This document shows positions 23,771-32,809 of a stretch of DNA of 39,877 nt, in pieces. A program made the translations under genes and the position numbers. The stretch lies in assembly GCA_001803045.1 (NCBI GenBank), contig MHAR01000024.1, positions 1 to 39,877 on the forward strand. Direction: 5' to 3'. The stretch comes from Ignavibacteria bacterium RIFOXYB12_FULL_35_14 (GTDB lineage: Bacteria; Bacteroidota; Ignavibacteria; Ignavibacteriales; Ignavibacteriaceae). Numbering within the stretch: the first letter of the stretch is position 1; the number at the start of each line of letters is the position of its first letter. The notes beneath the pieces are model-generated. The model saw only the letters and a list, made by a program, of their open reading frames with translations. It was not told the origin of the DNA and ran no database searches.

Positions 23771-25765
23771 TTGAAAATGATCAAGGCATTTGTTTTCCTT
23801 CTTACATTTGGAGTGCTTTTAGTCGGCAGAGCATTTCCCCAGGAAAATAGTGACTGTATGACGTGTCACGAAGATAAAACGTTAAAAGGCACTCGTGGTG
23901 GAAGAACAATCTCAGTTTTTATTAATGAAAAAATTGTTTCCTCTTCTGTTCATTCAGAAGTAAGCTGTATTCAATGCCATGTCGATTTGGAGGGTTCTGA
24001 CTTTCCTCATGCTGCGAGTGTTAAAAGAGCAGCATGCAATTCCTGTCACGAAGACATACAGAAATTATACGATGGTAGTTTACATTCAAGAGCATTCAAT
24101 CGTGGCGATAGACTTGCCCCGATTTGCCAGGATTGTCATGGTTCGCATGAAATTATCTCTGTAAAAAATATCAAATCGAAAGTCGCACCAATTAACGTTC
24201 CCTATCTATGCGGGCAATGTCATAAAGAAGGATCTCCTGTTCAGCTTCAAAGAAATATTTCTCAAACGCATATTCTCGAAAACTATTCTGAAAGTATTCA
24301 TGGCGAAGGTTTGATGAAGAAGGGGCTTATTGTTACAGCAACTTGTGCATCTTGTCATACCGCTCATGAAATTTTACCTCATACAGATTCTCGATCATCA
24401 ATCGCACGTAAAAACATTGCAGGTACTTGTGCTAAATGCCATGCTGAAATTGAACTAGTTCATAGAAAAGTTATTAAGGGTACTCTATGGGAAAAAGAAG
24501 CAGCCATATTGCCTGCGTGTGTCGATTGTCATCAACCGCATAAAGCAAGACGTGTTTTCTACGACCAGGGAATGGCCGATGCTGATTGTTTAACATGCCA
24601 CGAGAAGAAGGAACTAAAATCTTCGGAGGACGGGCGTTCTCTATTTGTAAATTATTCTGAAATAAAAAATTCGAAGCATACTAATATTACTTGCAGCCAA
24701 TGCCACTCAGGGGTTAAACCCTCTCATACTAGACCCTGTGATGAACTTACAACTTTAGTTGACTGCTCTTCCTGTCATACAGCTGTTCAAGAAGATTATC
24801 AAATAAGTGTACATGGGATTCTTGCATCTAAAAATGATCCCAATGCTCCAACTTGCAAGGAATGTCATTCAAATCATAATATTCTCGGTAAGTTGAATCC
24901 TAAGTCTCCGATATTTCCTATTAACATTCCAAATCTTTGCGGTAATTGTCATAAAGAAGGCAAAAAAGCAGCTGTTCGTTACACTGGAACTGAGAAGGAA
25001 ATTATCCAAAATTATACTGAGAGTATTCACGGTAAAGGATTATTAAAAAGCGGTTTGACGGTTACTGCGACTTGTACAGATTGTCATACTGCGCATAGAG
25101 AACTCCCACATATTGATCCATCGTCAAGTATAAATCCTACTAACATTCCAGCTACTTGTGGTAATTGCCATCATGGGATTCAAGAACAATTTGAGAAAAG
25201 CATTCATTCAACATTAGTTTCTAAATCGGGTAAAAAACTTCCAACTTGCGAAAACTGTCATAGTGCTCACCAAATTATTAGAGCGGATTCGGAAGGATTT
25301 AAACAAACAATTATGATTCAATGCGGCAATTGTCATGAAGAGATTGCTAAAACTTATTTTGAAACTTACCATGGAAAAGTATCGCAATTAGGTTATACGA
25401 AAACAGCTAAATGTTATGATTGCCACGGTGCGCATGATATTCTTCCCATCGAAAATCCGATTTCTCATCTGCACAGAAAAAATGTAGTTGTAACATGCCA
25501 GAAATGTCATCCTAGTGCAAATAGACAATTTGCCGGTTATTTCACTCATGCAACTCATCATGATCCCCATAAATATCCTTGGTTATTCTGGACTTTCTGG
25601 GGAATGACCGGATTGCTTGTAGGAACCTTTGTTATTGCGGGTTTACATACTTTGTTATGGCTGCCGCGTTCACTTCAATGGCGAAGAGAGCTTAAACGAA
25701 GACAACTGGAAAAAAATATCAACAATCTTGAGTCGACGAAAGATGGAAATAACACAAACGGCTAA
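23771..25765 (+). CDS. 19-haem c-type cytochrome with C-terminal membrane anchor
   Basis: A 664-aa multihaem cytochrome with a signal peptide (MIKAFVFLLTFGVLLVGRAFPQ) and 19 CxxCH motifs between CMTCH and CQKCH. One transmembrane helix (about residues 602-627, WTFWGMTGLLVGTFVIAGLHTLL) is followed by a basic tail, so the haem domain lies in the periplasm. The haem region is a tandem duplication: the segment from CMTCH through CVDCH and the segment from CLTCH onward share order and wording, for example NYSESIHGEG... and NYTESIHGKG... each followed by VTATC-x-x-CHTAH. I chose TTG at 23771-23773 with AAGGAAA six bases upstream; ATG at 23777 and an overlapping ATG at 23747 are alternatives. The next gene, a b-type cytochrome, overlaps it by 23 bases and is the likely membrane partner. 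Confidence 0.87.
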   Translation: MKMIKAFVFLLTFGVLLVGRAFPQENSDCMTCHEDKTLKGTRGGRTISVFINEKIVSSSVHSEVSCIQCHVDLEGSDFPHAASVKRAACNSCHEDIQKLYDGSLHSRAFNRGDRLAPICQDCHGSHEIISVKNIKSKVAPINVPYLCGQCHKEGSPVQLQRNISQTHILENYSESIHGEGLMKKGLIVTATCASCHTAHEILPHTDSRSSIARKNIAGTCAKCHAEIELVHRKVIKGTLWEKEAAILPACVDCHQPHKARRVFYDQGMADADCLTCHEKKELKSSEDGRSLFVNYSEIKNSKHTNITCSQCHSGVKPSHTRPCDELTTLVDCSSCHTAVQEDYQISVHGILASKNDPNAPTCKECHSNHNILGKLNPKSPIFPINIPNLCGNCHKEGKKAAVRYTGTEKEIIQNYTESIHGKGLLKSGLTVTATCTDCHTAHRELPHIDPSSSINPTNIPATCGNCHHGIQEQFEKSIHSTLVSKSGKKLPTCENCHSAHQIIRADSEGFKQTIMIQCGNCHEEIAKTYFETYHGKVSQLGYTKTAKCYDCHGAHDILPIENPISHLHRKNVVVTCQKCHPSANRQFAGYFTHATHHDPHKYPWLFWTFWGMTGLLVGTFVIAGLHTLLWLPRSLQWRRELKRRQLEKNINNLESTKDGNNTNG

Positions 25766-26612
25766 AACAGATGATATTGCTAAAAGAGAATTGCAAGTCG
25801 TCAGATTCACACGATTGAATCGTACTTTACACGTGTTCATGATTGTCAGTTTCATCAGTCTTGCTCTCACTGGAATGTCATTGAAGTTTTCATATACCGG
25901 ATGGGCAGTGTTTTTATCGCGTCTTTTCGGCGGATTTGAATCGGCAGGTTACATTCACAGGTTCGCTGCTGTTGTGATGGTGTCTGTTTTTATTATCCAT
26001 CTTGTTGATTTGATAAGAATGCGGAAGAAAGAAGCATTGACCTGGAAAGAATTGATCCTCGGTGAGAATTCGCTTCTGTTCAATAAGAAAGATTTAAGAG
26101 ATTTTATTGCTTCAATTAAATGGTTTATCGGAAAAGGTGAGAGACCGGAATATGGAAGATGGACTTACTGGGAAAAATTCGACTACATCGCAGTGTTCTG
26201 GGGAATTTTTATAATTGGTTTCACTGGTCTTACGCTTTGGTTTCCCGAGTTCTTCACTCAGTTCATGCCAGGTTCGGTATTAAACGTTACAACCATCATT
26301 CATAGTGATGAAGCACTTTTAGCAACAGGTTTTATTTTTACAATTCATTTCTTTAATACACACTTACGACCTGAAAAATTTCCAATGGATATTGTAATCT
26401 TTACCGGTCGAATTCCGCTTGAAGAATTTAAATTAGATAGACCAAAGGAATACAAAGAATTGGTCGAAAAGGGTGAGCTTGAAAAATATTTAGCTGAACC
26501 TTATCCTGAGATTGTTATTAAAACTATCCGTATTTTTGGCTGGACTGCACTCTCAATCGGATTTAGCATTATCCTCTGGATAATTTACGCTATGCTATTT
26601 GCATATCGTTAA
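25743..26612 (+). CDS. b-type cytochrome subunit, partner of the 19-haem protein
   Basis: A 289-aa membrane protein with five predicted helices: ~28-46, ~66-89, ~148-167, ~184-207 and ~264-287. Histidines suited to b-haem ligation lie in LNRTLHVFMIVSF, YIHRFAAVVMVSVFIIHLVDL and IIHSDEALLATGFIFTIHFFNTH. It is like the FdnI/CbcL-type gamma subunits. It is clearly paralogous to the C-terminal part of the 21568 protein, including the tail motif PEKFPMDIVIFTGRIPLEEF versus PDVYPMNTAWLSGKISEEEM. I chose ATG at 25743 because sequence upstream in this frame overlaps the end of the 19-haem gene and is not protein-like. Overlap with the preceding gene suggests translational coupling. Confidence 0.85.
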   Translation: MEITQTAKTDDIAKRELQVVRFTRLNRTLHVFMIVSFISLALTGMSLKFSYTGWAVFLSRLFGGFESAGYIHRFAAVVMVSVFIIHLVDLIRMRKKEALTWKELILGENSLLFNKKDLRDFIASIKWFIGKGERPEYGRWTYWEKFDYIAVFWGIFIIGFTGLTLWFPEFFTQFMPGSVLNVTTIIHSDEALLATGFIFTIHFFNTHLRPEKFPMDIVIFTGRIPLEEFKLDRPKEYKELVEKGELEKYLAEPYPEIVIKTIRIFGWTALSIGFSIILWIIYAMLFAYR

Positions 26613-26657
26613 TAGTTTACGTTTATTAATTGAATTATTTTTCCTAACTTCTAGTCG

Positions 26658-28151
26658 ATGAAAAACAAATTACCATCATCTTTTTACAATCCTACATCTT
26701 TAGCTGGTGCTGCAATCGCAGCAATTAGCTTTGGTCTGATTGTTTTTCTCTTTTTACTTGAACTTCTTGGAACAAAGCAAAAACCATATATGGGTATTAT
26801 TGCTTTTGTAATCCTGCCATCAATTTTAATTGGCGGGGTGTTTTTGGTAATTTTTGGCATATATCGAGAGCACAAAAGGGAAAAGCATGGTAAGCAAAGA
26901 GAAAAAAAATTTCCAACAATTGATCTCAATAATCCTAAACATAGAGCTGCATTTACATTTTTTTCGATCGGCACAATTCTTCTTCTCCTCTTTAGTGCTT
27001 TTGGTAGTTATCAGGCATATGAGTTTACGGATTCAGATGAATTTTGTGGAGAAATTTGTCATGAAGTGATGGAACCGGAATATACGGCCTATCAGTTCTC
27101 ACCACATGCAAAAGTTGGATGCGTTCAATGTCATATAGGATCGGGAGCAGAATGGTATGTGCGTTCAAAGTTTTCCGGTGCTTATCAAGTTTATTCTGTA
27201 CTTTTCAATAAATACTCAAAACCAATACCTACTCCTATCGAAAATTTGAGACCGGCTCAGGAAACATGTGAACAATGTCATTGGCCAAAGCATTTCTTTA
27301 ATGAAAAGCAATTAGTAAATACATATTACCTCTCCGATGAGAATAATACGGAATGGACTATTGATCTATTAATAAAAATTGGCGGTGGAAATGTTGAAGC
27401 TGGTCCTACCTCAGGAATTCATTGGCATATGAATATAGCTCACGAGGTGAACTATGTTACCTTAGATTCACTTCGAATGATTATACCGTGGGTTCAATCA
27501 AAAAGTGCTGATGGAAAAGTAACAATCTATAGAAACACTGAACTAAATATTTCAGATTCACAAGTAGAAAAACTTGAGAAGAGAAGAATGGATTGCATTG
27601 ATTGCCACAATCGTCCTTCTCACATCTATCACCCTCCAGCCAGATCGGTTAATCACCTAATTAAGCTGGGATGGATTGATAAAAGGTTACCGTACATAAA
27701 AAGTCTTTCTGTTCATGCATTAGAAAATGAGTACACAAGTAAACAAGTTGCTTTAGATAGCATAAAATCAACAATCTTAGATTTCTACAGTGCGAATTAT
27801 CCTCAGGTATTTATTGAAAAAAAAACGAGCATAAATAAAGCTGTGGAGGAAGTTCAAAAGATTTATTCAAGAAATTATTTTCCTTCGATGGGGGTTAGTT
27901 GGCGAAAGTTTCCGGAACATATTGGTCACTTGTATGCACCGGGATGTTTCAGGTGTCATGATGGTAAACACGTGAACGAGGAGGGCAAAGTTCTTTCAAG
28001 GGATTGCAATGTTTGTCATACGATTCTTGCACAAAAATTTGAAAAAGATGAATTACGATTATCACTTGGCGGTATTGATTACCAGCATCCGGTTGATGTC
28101 GGTAACGCTTGGAAGGAAATAAATTGCAGCGAGTGTCACGAAAAAAAATAA
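26658..28151 (+). CDS. Seven-haem NapC/NirT-type inner-membrane cytochrome (ImcH-like)
   Basis: A 497-aa protein with three N-terminal transmembrane helices (~15-37, ~45-68, ~97-118) followed by a NapC/NirT-like periplasmic haem domain. The first haem site is CX3CH (Cys130, Cys134, His135) with Met138 as candidate axial ligand. Six CxxCH motifs follow: CVQCH, CEQCH, CIDCH, CFRCH, CNVCH and CSECH, the last at the extreme C-terminus. NapC/NirT proteins oxidise menaquinol and pass electrons to periplasmic carriers. Seven haems and about 55 kDa match Geobacter sulfurreducens ImcH, which feeds high-potential extracellular electron transfer. This homology rests on remembered architecture, not on an alignment. 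It is immediately followed by the Rieske/cytochrome b pair (14-base gap). Confidence 0.85.
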   Translation: MKNKLPSSFYNPTSLAGAAIAAISFGLIVFLFLLELLGTKQKPYMGIIAFVILPSILIGGVFLVIFGIYREHKREKHGKQREKKFPTIDLNNPKHRAAFTFFSIGTILLLLFSAFGSYQAYEFTDSDEFCGEICHEVMEPEYTAYQFSPHAKVGCVQCHIGSGAEWYVRSKFSGAYQVYSVLFNKYSKPIPTPIENLRPAQETCEQCHWPKHFFNEKQLVNTYYLSDENNTEWTIDLLIKIGGGNVEAGPTSGIHWHMNIAHEVNYVTLDSLRMIIPWVQSKSADGKVTIYRNTELNISDSQVEKLEKRRMDCIDCHNRPSHIYHPPARSVNHLIKLGWIDKRLPYIKSLSVHALENEYTSKQVALDSIKSTILDFYSANYPQVFIEKKTSINKAVEEVQKIYSRNYFPSMGVSWRKFPEHIGHLYAPGCFRCHDGKHVNEEGKVLSRDCNVCHTILAQKFEKDELRLSLGGIDYQHPVDVGNAWKEINCSECHEKK

Positions 28152-28165
28152 ATTTATAAATCAAT

Positions 28166-28621
28166 ATGAATAATTCATCTTCATCACAGAAACAAAACAA
28201 TAGACGGGATTTCCTAAAGTATCTCTTAACAGGCGGATTACTCGGTTTTGCGTCCGCTGTGATTTATCCTCTCATTGCGTATTTAAAACCTCCTAAACAA
28301 AGGGAAGTCGAAGTATCCAGTGTTAAGGTTGGAAAACTAAGTGAAATTGAAAAGAATTCCGGAAGAATAATTAGGTTTGGGAATAAACCGGTGATACTAG
28401 TGAGAACCGCCGCTGGTGATCTTCGTGCTTTCTCGGCAACTTGTACGCATTTGGATTGTACAGTTCAATTTAAAAGTGATCAGAGTATTCTGTGGTGTGC
28501 ATGCCATAATGGTAAATACGATCTTAATGGAAGAAATATTTCTGGACCGCCACCAAGACCTTTAGATTCATTTCGAGTGGTTATTCAGGGTGAAGAAGTT
28601 CTAATTTCAAAAAATGTATAA
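28166..28621 (+). CDS. Rieske [2Fe-2S] protein of a bc-type complex
   Basis: A 151-aa Rieske subunit with a Tat-type N-terminus ([14 protein letters not shown]) and one membrane helix (~18-40). Box 1 is CTHLDC (Cys93, His95, Cys98) and box 2 is CACHNG (Cys111, Cys113, His114). Cluster ligands are Cys93, His95, Cys111 and His114, and Cys98-Cys113 form the usual disulfide. The residue two after the last His, normally Ser in high-potential Rieske proteins (CHGS), is Gly116 here, while the nearby Tyr (Tyr118) is retained. Loss of that Ser hydrogen bond is known to lower the potential, which suits menaquinol. It transfers electrons from quinol to the c-type partner, here probably the 11-haem protein. 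The cytochrome b gene follows eight bases later. Confidence 0.92.
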   Translation: MNNSSSSQKQNNRRDFLKYLLTGGLLGFASAVIYPLIAYLKPPKQREVEVSSVKVGKLSEIEKNSGRIIRFGNKPVILVRTAAGDLRAFSATCTHLDCTVQFKSDQSILWCACHNGKYDLNGRNISGPPPRPLDSFRVVIQGEEVLISKNV

Positions 28622-28629
28622 ATATTATT

Positions 28630-29706
28630 ATGAATATTATTAAAAATCTTTATAATTGGATTGATGAAAGAGTTAAGCTCGAAGATCTTGTGAATTTTCT
28701 TGGTAAGAAATATGTACCCGTGCATCGTAATTCTGTGTGGTATTACTTTGGGGGAGTAAGCTTATTCTTTTTTATCATCCAGGTTGTTACTGGTATACTC
28801 TTGCTGTTTTATTATAAAGGTAGTGCTGATTTGGCTTTTGAGAGCATTCAGTTCATTATGTCCAAAGTTCAATTTGGGTGGTTGATTCGTTCTATTCATT
28901 CTTGGGCAGCCAATCTTTTTATCCTAGCTGCATTTATTCACATGTTTAGCGTTTACTTTGAAAAATCGTATCGCAAACCTCGAGAGATAACATGGGTGAC
29001 AGGGATGCTGATGTTTTTTCTTGCTTTAGGGTTTGGTTTCAGTGGTTATTTGCTTCCGTGGAATGAACTAGCTTTTTTCGCTACAAAAGTTGGAACTGAT
29101 ATTGCCGGTGCTGTTCCATTAATTGGTGAAACTCTCAAAATTTTTCTAAGAGGCGGAGAAGAAGTTACGGGTGCAACTCTATCAAGACTATTTGGTTTCC
29201 ATGTAGCTTTGCTGCCAGGAATTTTCACTGCTCTGCTTACTATACATCTCTTATTGGTTCAGCGACAAGGAATGAGCGAACCATTAAGAGTAGAAGCACT
29301 TAAGCAATCAGAAAAAAAGACAATGCCTTTCTTTCCAAATTTCCTCTTGCGCGACTTACTTCTTTGGTTATTAATCCTAAATGTGTTGGCAATTCTTGCC
29401 GTTTTTTTCCCTTCCGAATTAGGTCGGAAAGCTGATCTCTTTGCATCTGCACCAGCTGGTATCAAACCGGAGTGGTACTTTCTGTTTATGTTTCAAACTC
29501 TAAAATATATCCCAGCACATCTATTAATTTTTGAAGGAGAAGTTGTTGGGATTCTGCTTTTTATGGTTGCAGGTGTACTTTGGTTGTTAGTTCCTTTTTG
29601 GGATACTAAAAGCTCCAAAGGCCAGCAAAACCGATTGATTAATTATCTCGGTTTATTTGCTGTCATCTTTATTATAGTTCTCACGATTCTTGGATGGATT
29701 GCATGA
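28630..29706 (+). CDS. Cytochrome b of a Rieske/b complex (b6-type ligand spacing, fused subunit IV)
   Basis: A 358-aa cytochrome b subunit. Four N-terminal helices carry the four haem b ligands: His90 and His104 (13 residues between) and His191 and His206 (14 residues between). The 14-residue spacing in the fourth helix is the cytochrome b6-type pattern. The Qo-site PEWY motif ([15 protein letters not shown] at about 285) and three more helices follow, equal to subunit IV fused to b6. It oxidises menaquinol, with the Rieske protein and an adjacent cytochrome as acceptors. Its TGA overlaps the ATG of the 11-haem gene (ATGA), so the three genes are translationally coupled. No cysteine for a covalent haem ci is evident near the N-terminus. 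Confidence 0.92.
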   Translation: MNIIKNLYNWIDERVKLEDLVNFLGKKYVPVHRNSVWYYFGGVSLFFFIIQVVTGILLLFYYKGSADLAFESIQFIMSKVQFGWLIRSIHSWAANLFILAAFIHMFSVYFEKSYRKPREITWVTGMLMFFLALGFGFSGYLLPWNELAFFATKVGTDIAGAVPLIGETLKIFLRGGEEVTGATLSRLFGFHVALLPGIFTALLTIHLLLVQRQGMSEPLRVEALKQSEKKTMPFFPNFLLRDLLLWLLILNVLAILAVFFPSELGRKADLFASAPAGIKPEWYFLFMFQTLKYIPAHLLIFEGEVVGILLFMVAGVLWLLVPFWDTKSSKGQQNRLINYLGLFAVIFIIVLTILGWIA

Positions 29707-31157
29707 AATCATTTTTATCGTTTCTTCTACTAATCAGCTTCTTTGGGATTTATTCAAATGCGTCCGCAACTGAAGATCAATGTTTTGTTTGTCATGAATC
29801 TATTGGCGGTGCAGAAGTTGAACTCTATAAAAAAGATATTCATTTTAAAAAAGGAATATCTTGCAGCGGATGCCATGGCGGGGATAGTACTTCGGAAGAT
29901 ATGGAAACGGCAATGAGCAAAGCTGATGGATTTATTGGCGTACCAAAAGGTGCTAATGTTTCGAAAGTATGTACAAAATGTCACTCTAATGCACAGATTA
30001 TGATTAAACAATATAATTCAGCACTGCCTTGGAACCAAGAAGCTTTACTGGCTCAAAGCGTGCATGGTAACCTTTCAGTTTCTGGGAAAGAACAAATTGT
30101 TAGTTGTACAACTTGTCATAATACACATGGTATCGTCAATGTAAAAGATCCTTCATCACCAGTTTACCCTGTAAACCTTCCGAAAACCTGCGCCAAATGT
30201 CATTCTGATGCTAAATATATGCGCACATATAATCCTGCATTACCTGTTGATCAATTGGATAAATATCGTACGAGCAAACATGGCATCTTAAATGCAAAAG
30301 GTGATCCAAAAGTTGCTGAATGTACAAGTTGTCATGGAAGTCATGAAATTCGATCCTCAAAAGATGTCAAATCGAAAGTATATGCTATCAATCTTCCCAA
30401 AACATGTTCTACATGCCATTCGAATTCTAATTATATGCAGGGGTATAATATTCCTTCTGATCAATTTGATAAATATTCCGGCAGTGTACATGGTAAATTG
30501 CTTTTAGAGAAGAATGACTTTAATGCGCCAGCCTGCAATGATTGTCATGGAAATCATTCTGCAACTCCTCCAGGTATTGAATCTATTTCTAAGGTATGTG
30601 GTACTTGCCATGCATTAAATGCTGAATTATTTTCCTCAAGTCCGCACAAGAAGGCCTTTGATCAAAAGAGACTTCCAGAGTGTGAAACTTGTCATGGTGA
30701 CCATGCGATTATTACAGCTACTGATAAATTGTTAGGTGTTCAAAATGGTGCTGTGTGTAAATGGTGTCATGGGGATAAACCCGAATCGAAAGCATTTCAA
30801 ACTGCTAAATTTATGAGAGAGCTGAGAGATAGTCTTGTAAACGAAGAGGAAAACGCATTACTTCTAATCAATGATGCAGAACAAAAAGGTATAGAAATCT
30901 CAGATGTAAAATTCAAATTAAGAGATGCAAAACAAGCTTTGTTTGAATCTCGGACGATGGTCCATTCCTTTGATCAATCCAAATTTTCAGAGACTATCGA
31001 TAAGGGGTTGAATGTTACGACATCGGTAACACAAGATATGTCTAATGCAATCGATGATTATTATTTCAGACGTTGGGGATTAGGTGTTTCATCGCTTATT
31101 ATAACGATATTAGCAATGTCATTGTTTTTTTATATTAAAAGGATTGAAAAAAGCTAA
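29703..31157 (+). CDS. 11-haem c-type cytochrome of the Rieske/b complex
   Basis: A 484-aa protein with a signal peptide ([22 protein letters not shown]) and 11 CxxCH motifs (CFVCH, CSGCH, CTKCH, CTTCH, CAKCH, CTSCH, CSTCH, CNDCH, CGTCH, CETCH, CKWCH) between about residues 27 and 360. A helical, charged region (about 370-455) follows, and then one transmembrane helix (about 459-479) with basic tail, so it is anchored in the inner membrane with haems outside. Repeats such as [20 protein letters not shown] and [20 protein letters not shown] show internal duplication. It overlaps the cytochrome b gene by four bases and occupies the place of cytochrome c1/f, so it is the likely electron exit of this complex. 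ATG at 29694 is an alternative start but less natural. Confidence 0.87.
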   Translation: MKSFLSFLLLISFFGIYSNASATEDQCFVCHESIGGAEVELYKKDIHFKKGISCSGCHGGDSTSEDMETAMSKADGFIGVPKGANVSKVCTKCHSNAQIMIKQYNSALPWNQEALLAQSVHGNLSVSGKEQIVSCTTCHNTHGIVNVKDPSSPVYPVNLPKTCAKCHSDAKYMRTYNPALPVDQLDKYRTSKHGILNAKGDPKVAECTSCHGSHEIRSSKDVKSKVYAINLPKTCSTCHSNSNYMQGYNIPSDQFDKYSGSVHGKLLLEKNDFNAPACNDCHGNHSATPPGIESISKVCGTCHALNAELFSSSPHKKAFDQKRLPECETCHGDHAIITATDKLLGVQNGAVCKWCHGDKPESKAFQTAKFMRELRDSLVNEEENALLLINDAEQKGIEISDVKFKLRDAKQALFESRTMVHSFDQSKFSETIDKGLNVTTSVTQDMSNAIDDYYFRRWGLGVSSLIITILAMSLFFYIKRIEKS

Positions 31158-31319
31158 ACATAAAAGCTTGAAATTCATTGAGATAATAATTAATTATTTG
31201 CAAAATATTTTTAATGCTTTTTAACAATTAAATTACTATACTTCTATTAATAGAAATTATAAACAATTTTGTGGTGATGTTCGAAAGATGAGAATATTTA
31301 ATAGATTGGTAACCAAAAG

Positions 31320-31568
31320 ATGAATTTTCAAAACCTCCATAAAGGTAATAAGACGATTTTCATCGCTCAAGTGATTAGTGTGTCACTTATCTGGGTTTTT
31401 GTTATCAGCATTTCTGTATGGATTCTTAATCTTATCTCGTTATCGCTTGAACTTGATGACGTTCCAGGTGCTTCGGTAGGCATCAGTATAGTTGCTATTC
31501 CTGTTTTTATCACTTTAGCGGGTGTATTGACATACGTGTTTATTGGGCTACAAAGAGTAAAAAAGTAA
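31320..31568 (+). CDS. Small two-helix membrane protein within the cytochrome cluster
   Basis: An 82-aa protein with two hydrophobic helices (about 15-40 and 53-76) joined by an acidic loop (LELDDVPGA), and a basic C-terminus. I do not recognise it. It starts a new close-spaced unit after a 162-base gap and lies 28 bases before the four-domain cytochrome gene. It may be a small subunit or assembly partner of the Qrc-like complex downstream; that is inferred from position only. Confidence 0.65.
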   Translation: MNFQNLHKGNKTIFIAQVISVSLIWVFVISISVWILNLISLSLELDDVPGASVGISIVAIPVFITLAGVLTYVFIGLQRVKK

Positions 31569-31596
31569 CATTAAATAATTAATAAGGAAAATTGTC

Positions 31597-32760
31597 ATGA
31601 GAATTACATTCCTTATTGTCGTTGTTCTAAGTGTGTTGTCTCCATCACTATTATCTCAGGAGATAATAATTCCCCAGAATCCGTTAAATGGACGTTTGGT
31701 ATTTGAGGAAAAAGGGTGTATTGAATGCCACAGCATTGGGGGTTTCGGAGGTACAACTGGTCCATCACTCACAAGAGATCTTTATTTTGGAAGTGTTTTA
31801 GAATTAGCAACAATTATCTGGAATCACACTCCCCAAATGAATAGAAAATTCCGTCAGATGACGATAAATCGACCTCAACTTACTGAAAATGAAATGCTGG
31901 ACTTATTTGGGTTTCTATATTATTTACGGTATTTGGGTGAGCCAGGCAGCGTAGCAAAAGGTAAAAAACTTTTAGAAATAAAAGGGTGCTCTGGTTGTCA
32001 TTCAATAGGAGCTAGTGGGGGATCGATAGGTCCATCATTCGAAAACATTCAACAATATGCTTCCCCATTATATATTGTACAGACGATGTGGAATCATGGT
32101 CCTGCTATGCAAGAGCAATTAAAGAAATCTGGAGTAAAATACCCAATACTTACTGGACAGGATATTGCGGATATCACAATGTATATCCGTCAAGCTACTA
32201 TGGGAAATGATGAAATACGGATGGCTCCGGGAAACCCAAATAAGGGTAAAGAAGTTTTTGATAATAAGGGTTGCGATAATTGTCATTTAACAGAAGGAAA
32301 AGCTAAGAGAATTCTTGCTCCGAATCTTAGAAAACTTGAATTGAAAAAAAGTGTTACTGAGACAGCGAGCTCTATGTGGAATCACGGACCCATGATGTTG
32401 AAGGAAATGAAAAAAGAATCCATAGATTGGCCTATATTCGTGAACAATGAAATGGCAGACCTAATCGCATATTTATATTTTCTTGGTTTTGAAGATAAAT
32501 CTGGAGATAAGAATAGAGGAGAAAGAACTTTCAAAGATAAAAGCTGTAATAGTTGCCATAAAACTGGGAGAGAAGGGAAGGGACCTGATTTAACAAAGAT
32601 TAAGAAATTCGACTCACCGATAAAAATGGTTCAGCTTATGTGGAATCATGCTTCAGAAATGGAGGATTTACTTATTTCACAAAATAAACCCTGGCCTACA
32701 TTGGATACCGGTGATATGTGTGATTTGTATGCATATCTAAAATACATAACTCAAAAATAA
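31597..32760 (+). CDS. Tetra-domain class I cytochrome c
   Basis: A 387-aa periplasmic protein with a signal peptide (about 1-20) and four tandem class I-like cytochrome c domains at about 26-115, 118-205, 210-298 and 303-387. Each has one CxxCH (CIECH, CSGCH, CDNCH, CNSCH) and a later WNHxxxM motif (WNHTPQM, WNHGPAM, WNHGPMM, WNHASEM), whose Met is a candidate sixth haem ligand. The domains are separated by linkers beginning NxGKxxF or similar and each ends with an AYLYFL-like helix. It is probably an electron shuttle or wire between membrane quinone complexes and terminal oxidases or reductases. Gaps to its neighbours are 28 and 49 bases, so it is likely co-transcribed with the Qrc-like genes. 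Confidence 0.86.
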   Translation: MRITFLIVVVLSVLSPSLLSQEIIIPQNPLNGRLVFEEKGCIECHSIGGFGGTTGPSLTRDLYFGSVLELATIIWNHTPQMNRKFRQMTINRPQLTENEMLDLFGFLYYLRYLGEPGSVAKGKKLLEIKGCSGCHSIGASGGSIGPSFENIQQYASPLYIVQTMWNHGPAMQEQLKKSGVKYPILTGQDIADITMYIRQATMGNDEIRMAPGNPNKGKEVFDNKGCDNCHLTEGKAKRILAPNLRKLELKKSVTETASSMWNHGPMMLKEMKKESIDWPIFVNNEMADLIAYLYFLGFEDKSGDKNRGERTFKDKSCNSCHKTGREGKGPDLTKIKKFDSPIKMVQLMWNHASEMEDLLISQNKPWPTLDTGDMCDLYAYLKYITQK

Positions 32761-32809
32761 CCATACCGAAAGTTGAGTTGGATCATAACATAAATGACTA
32801 ATCTTGTAA

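Noticed and set aside
25629-25742. Upstream extension of the 25743 cytochrome b frame
   Set aside because: It overlaps the end of the 19-haem gene in another frame and reads as non-protein-like; the ATG at 25743 gives a normal N-terminus.
21568-31157. Multihaem genes as extracellular outer-membrane cytochromes or nanowires
   Set aside because: The proteins have inner-membrane anchors or b-type domains, and no lipobox or porin partner is visible, so an inner-membrane/periplasm location is more likely.
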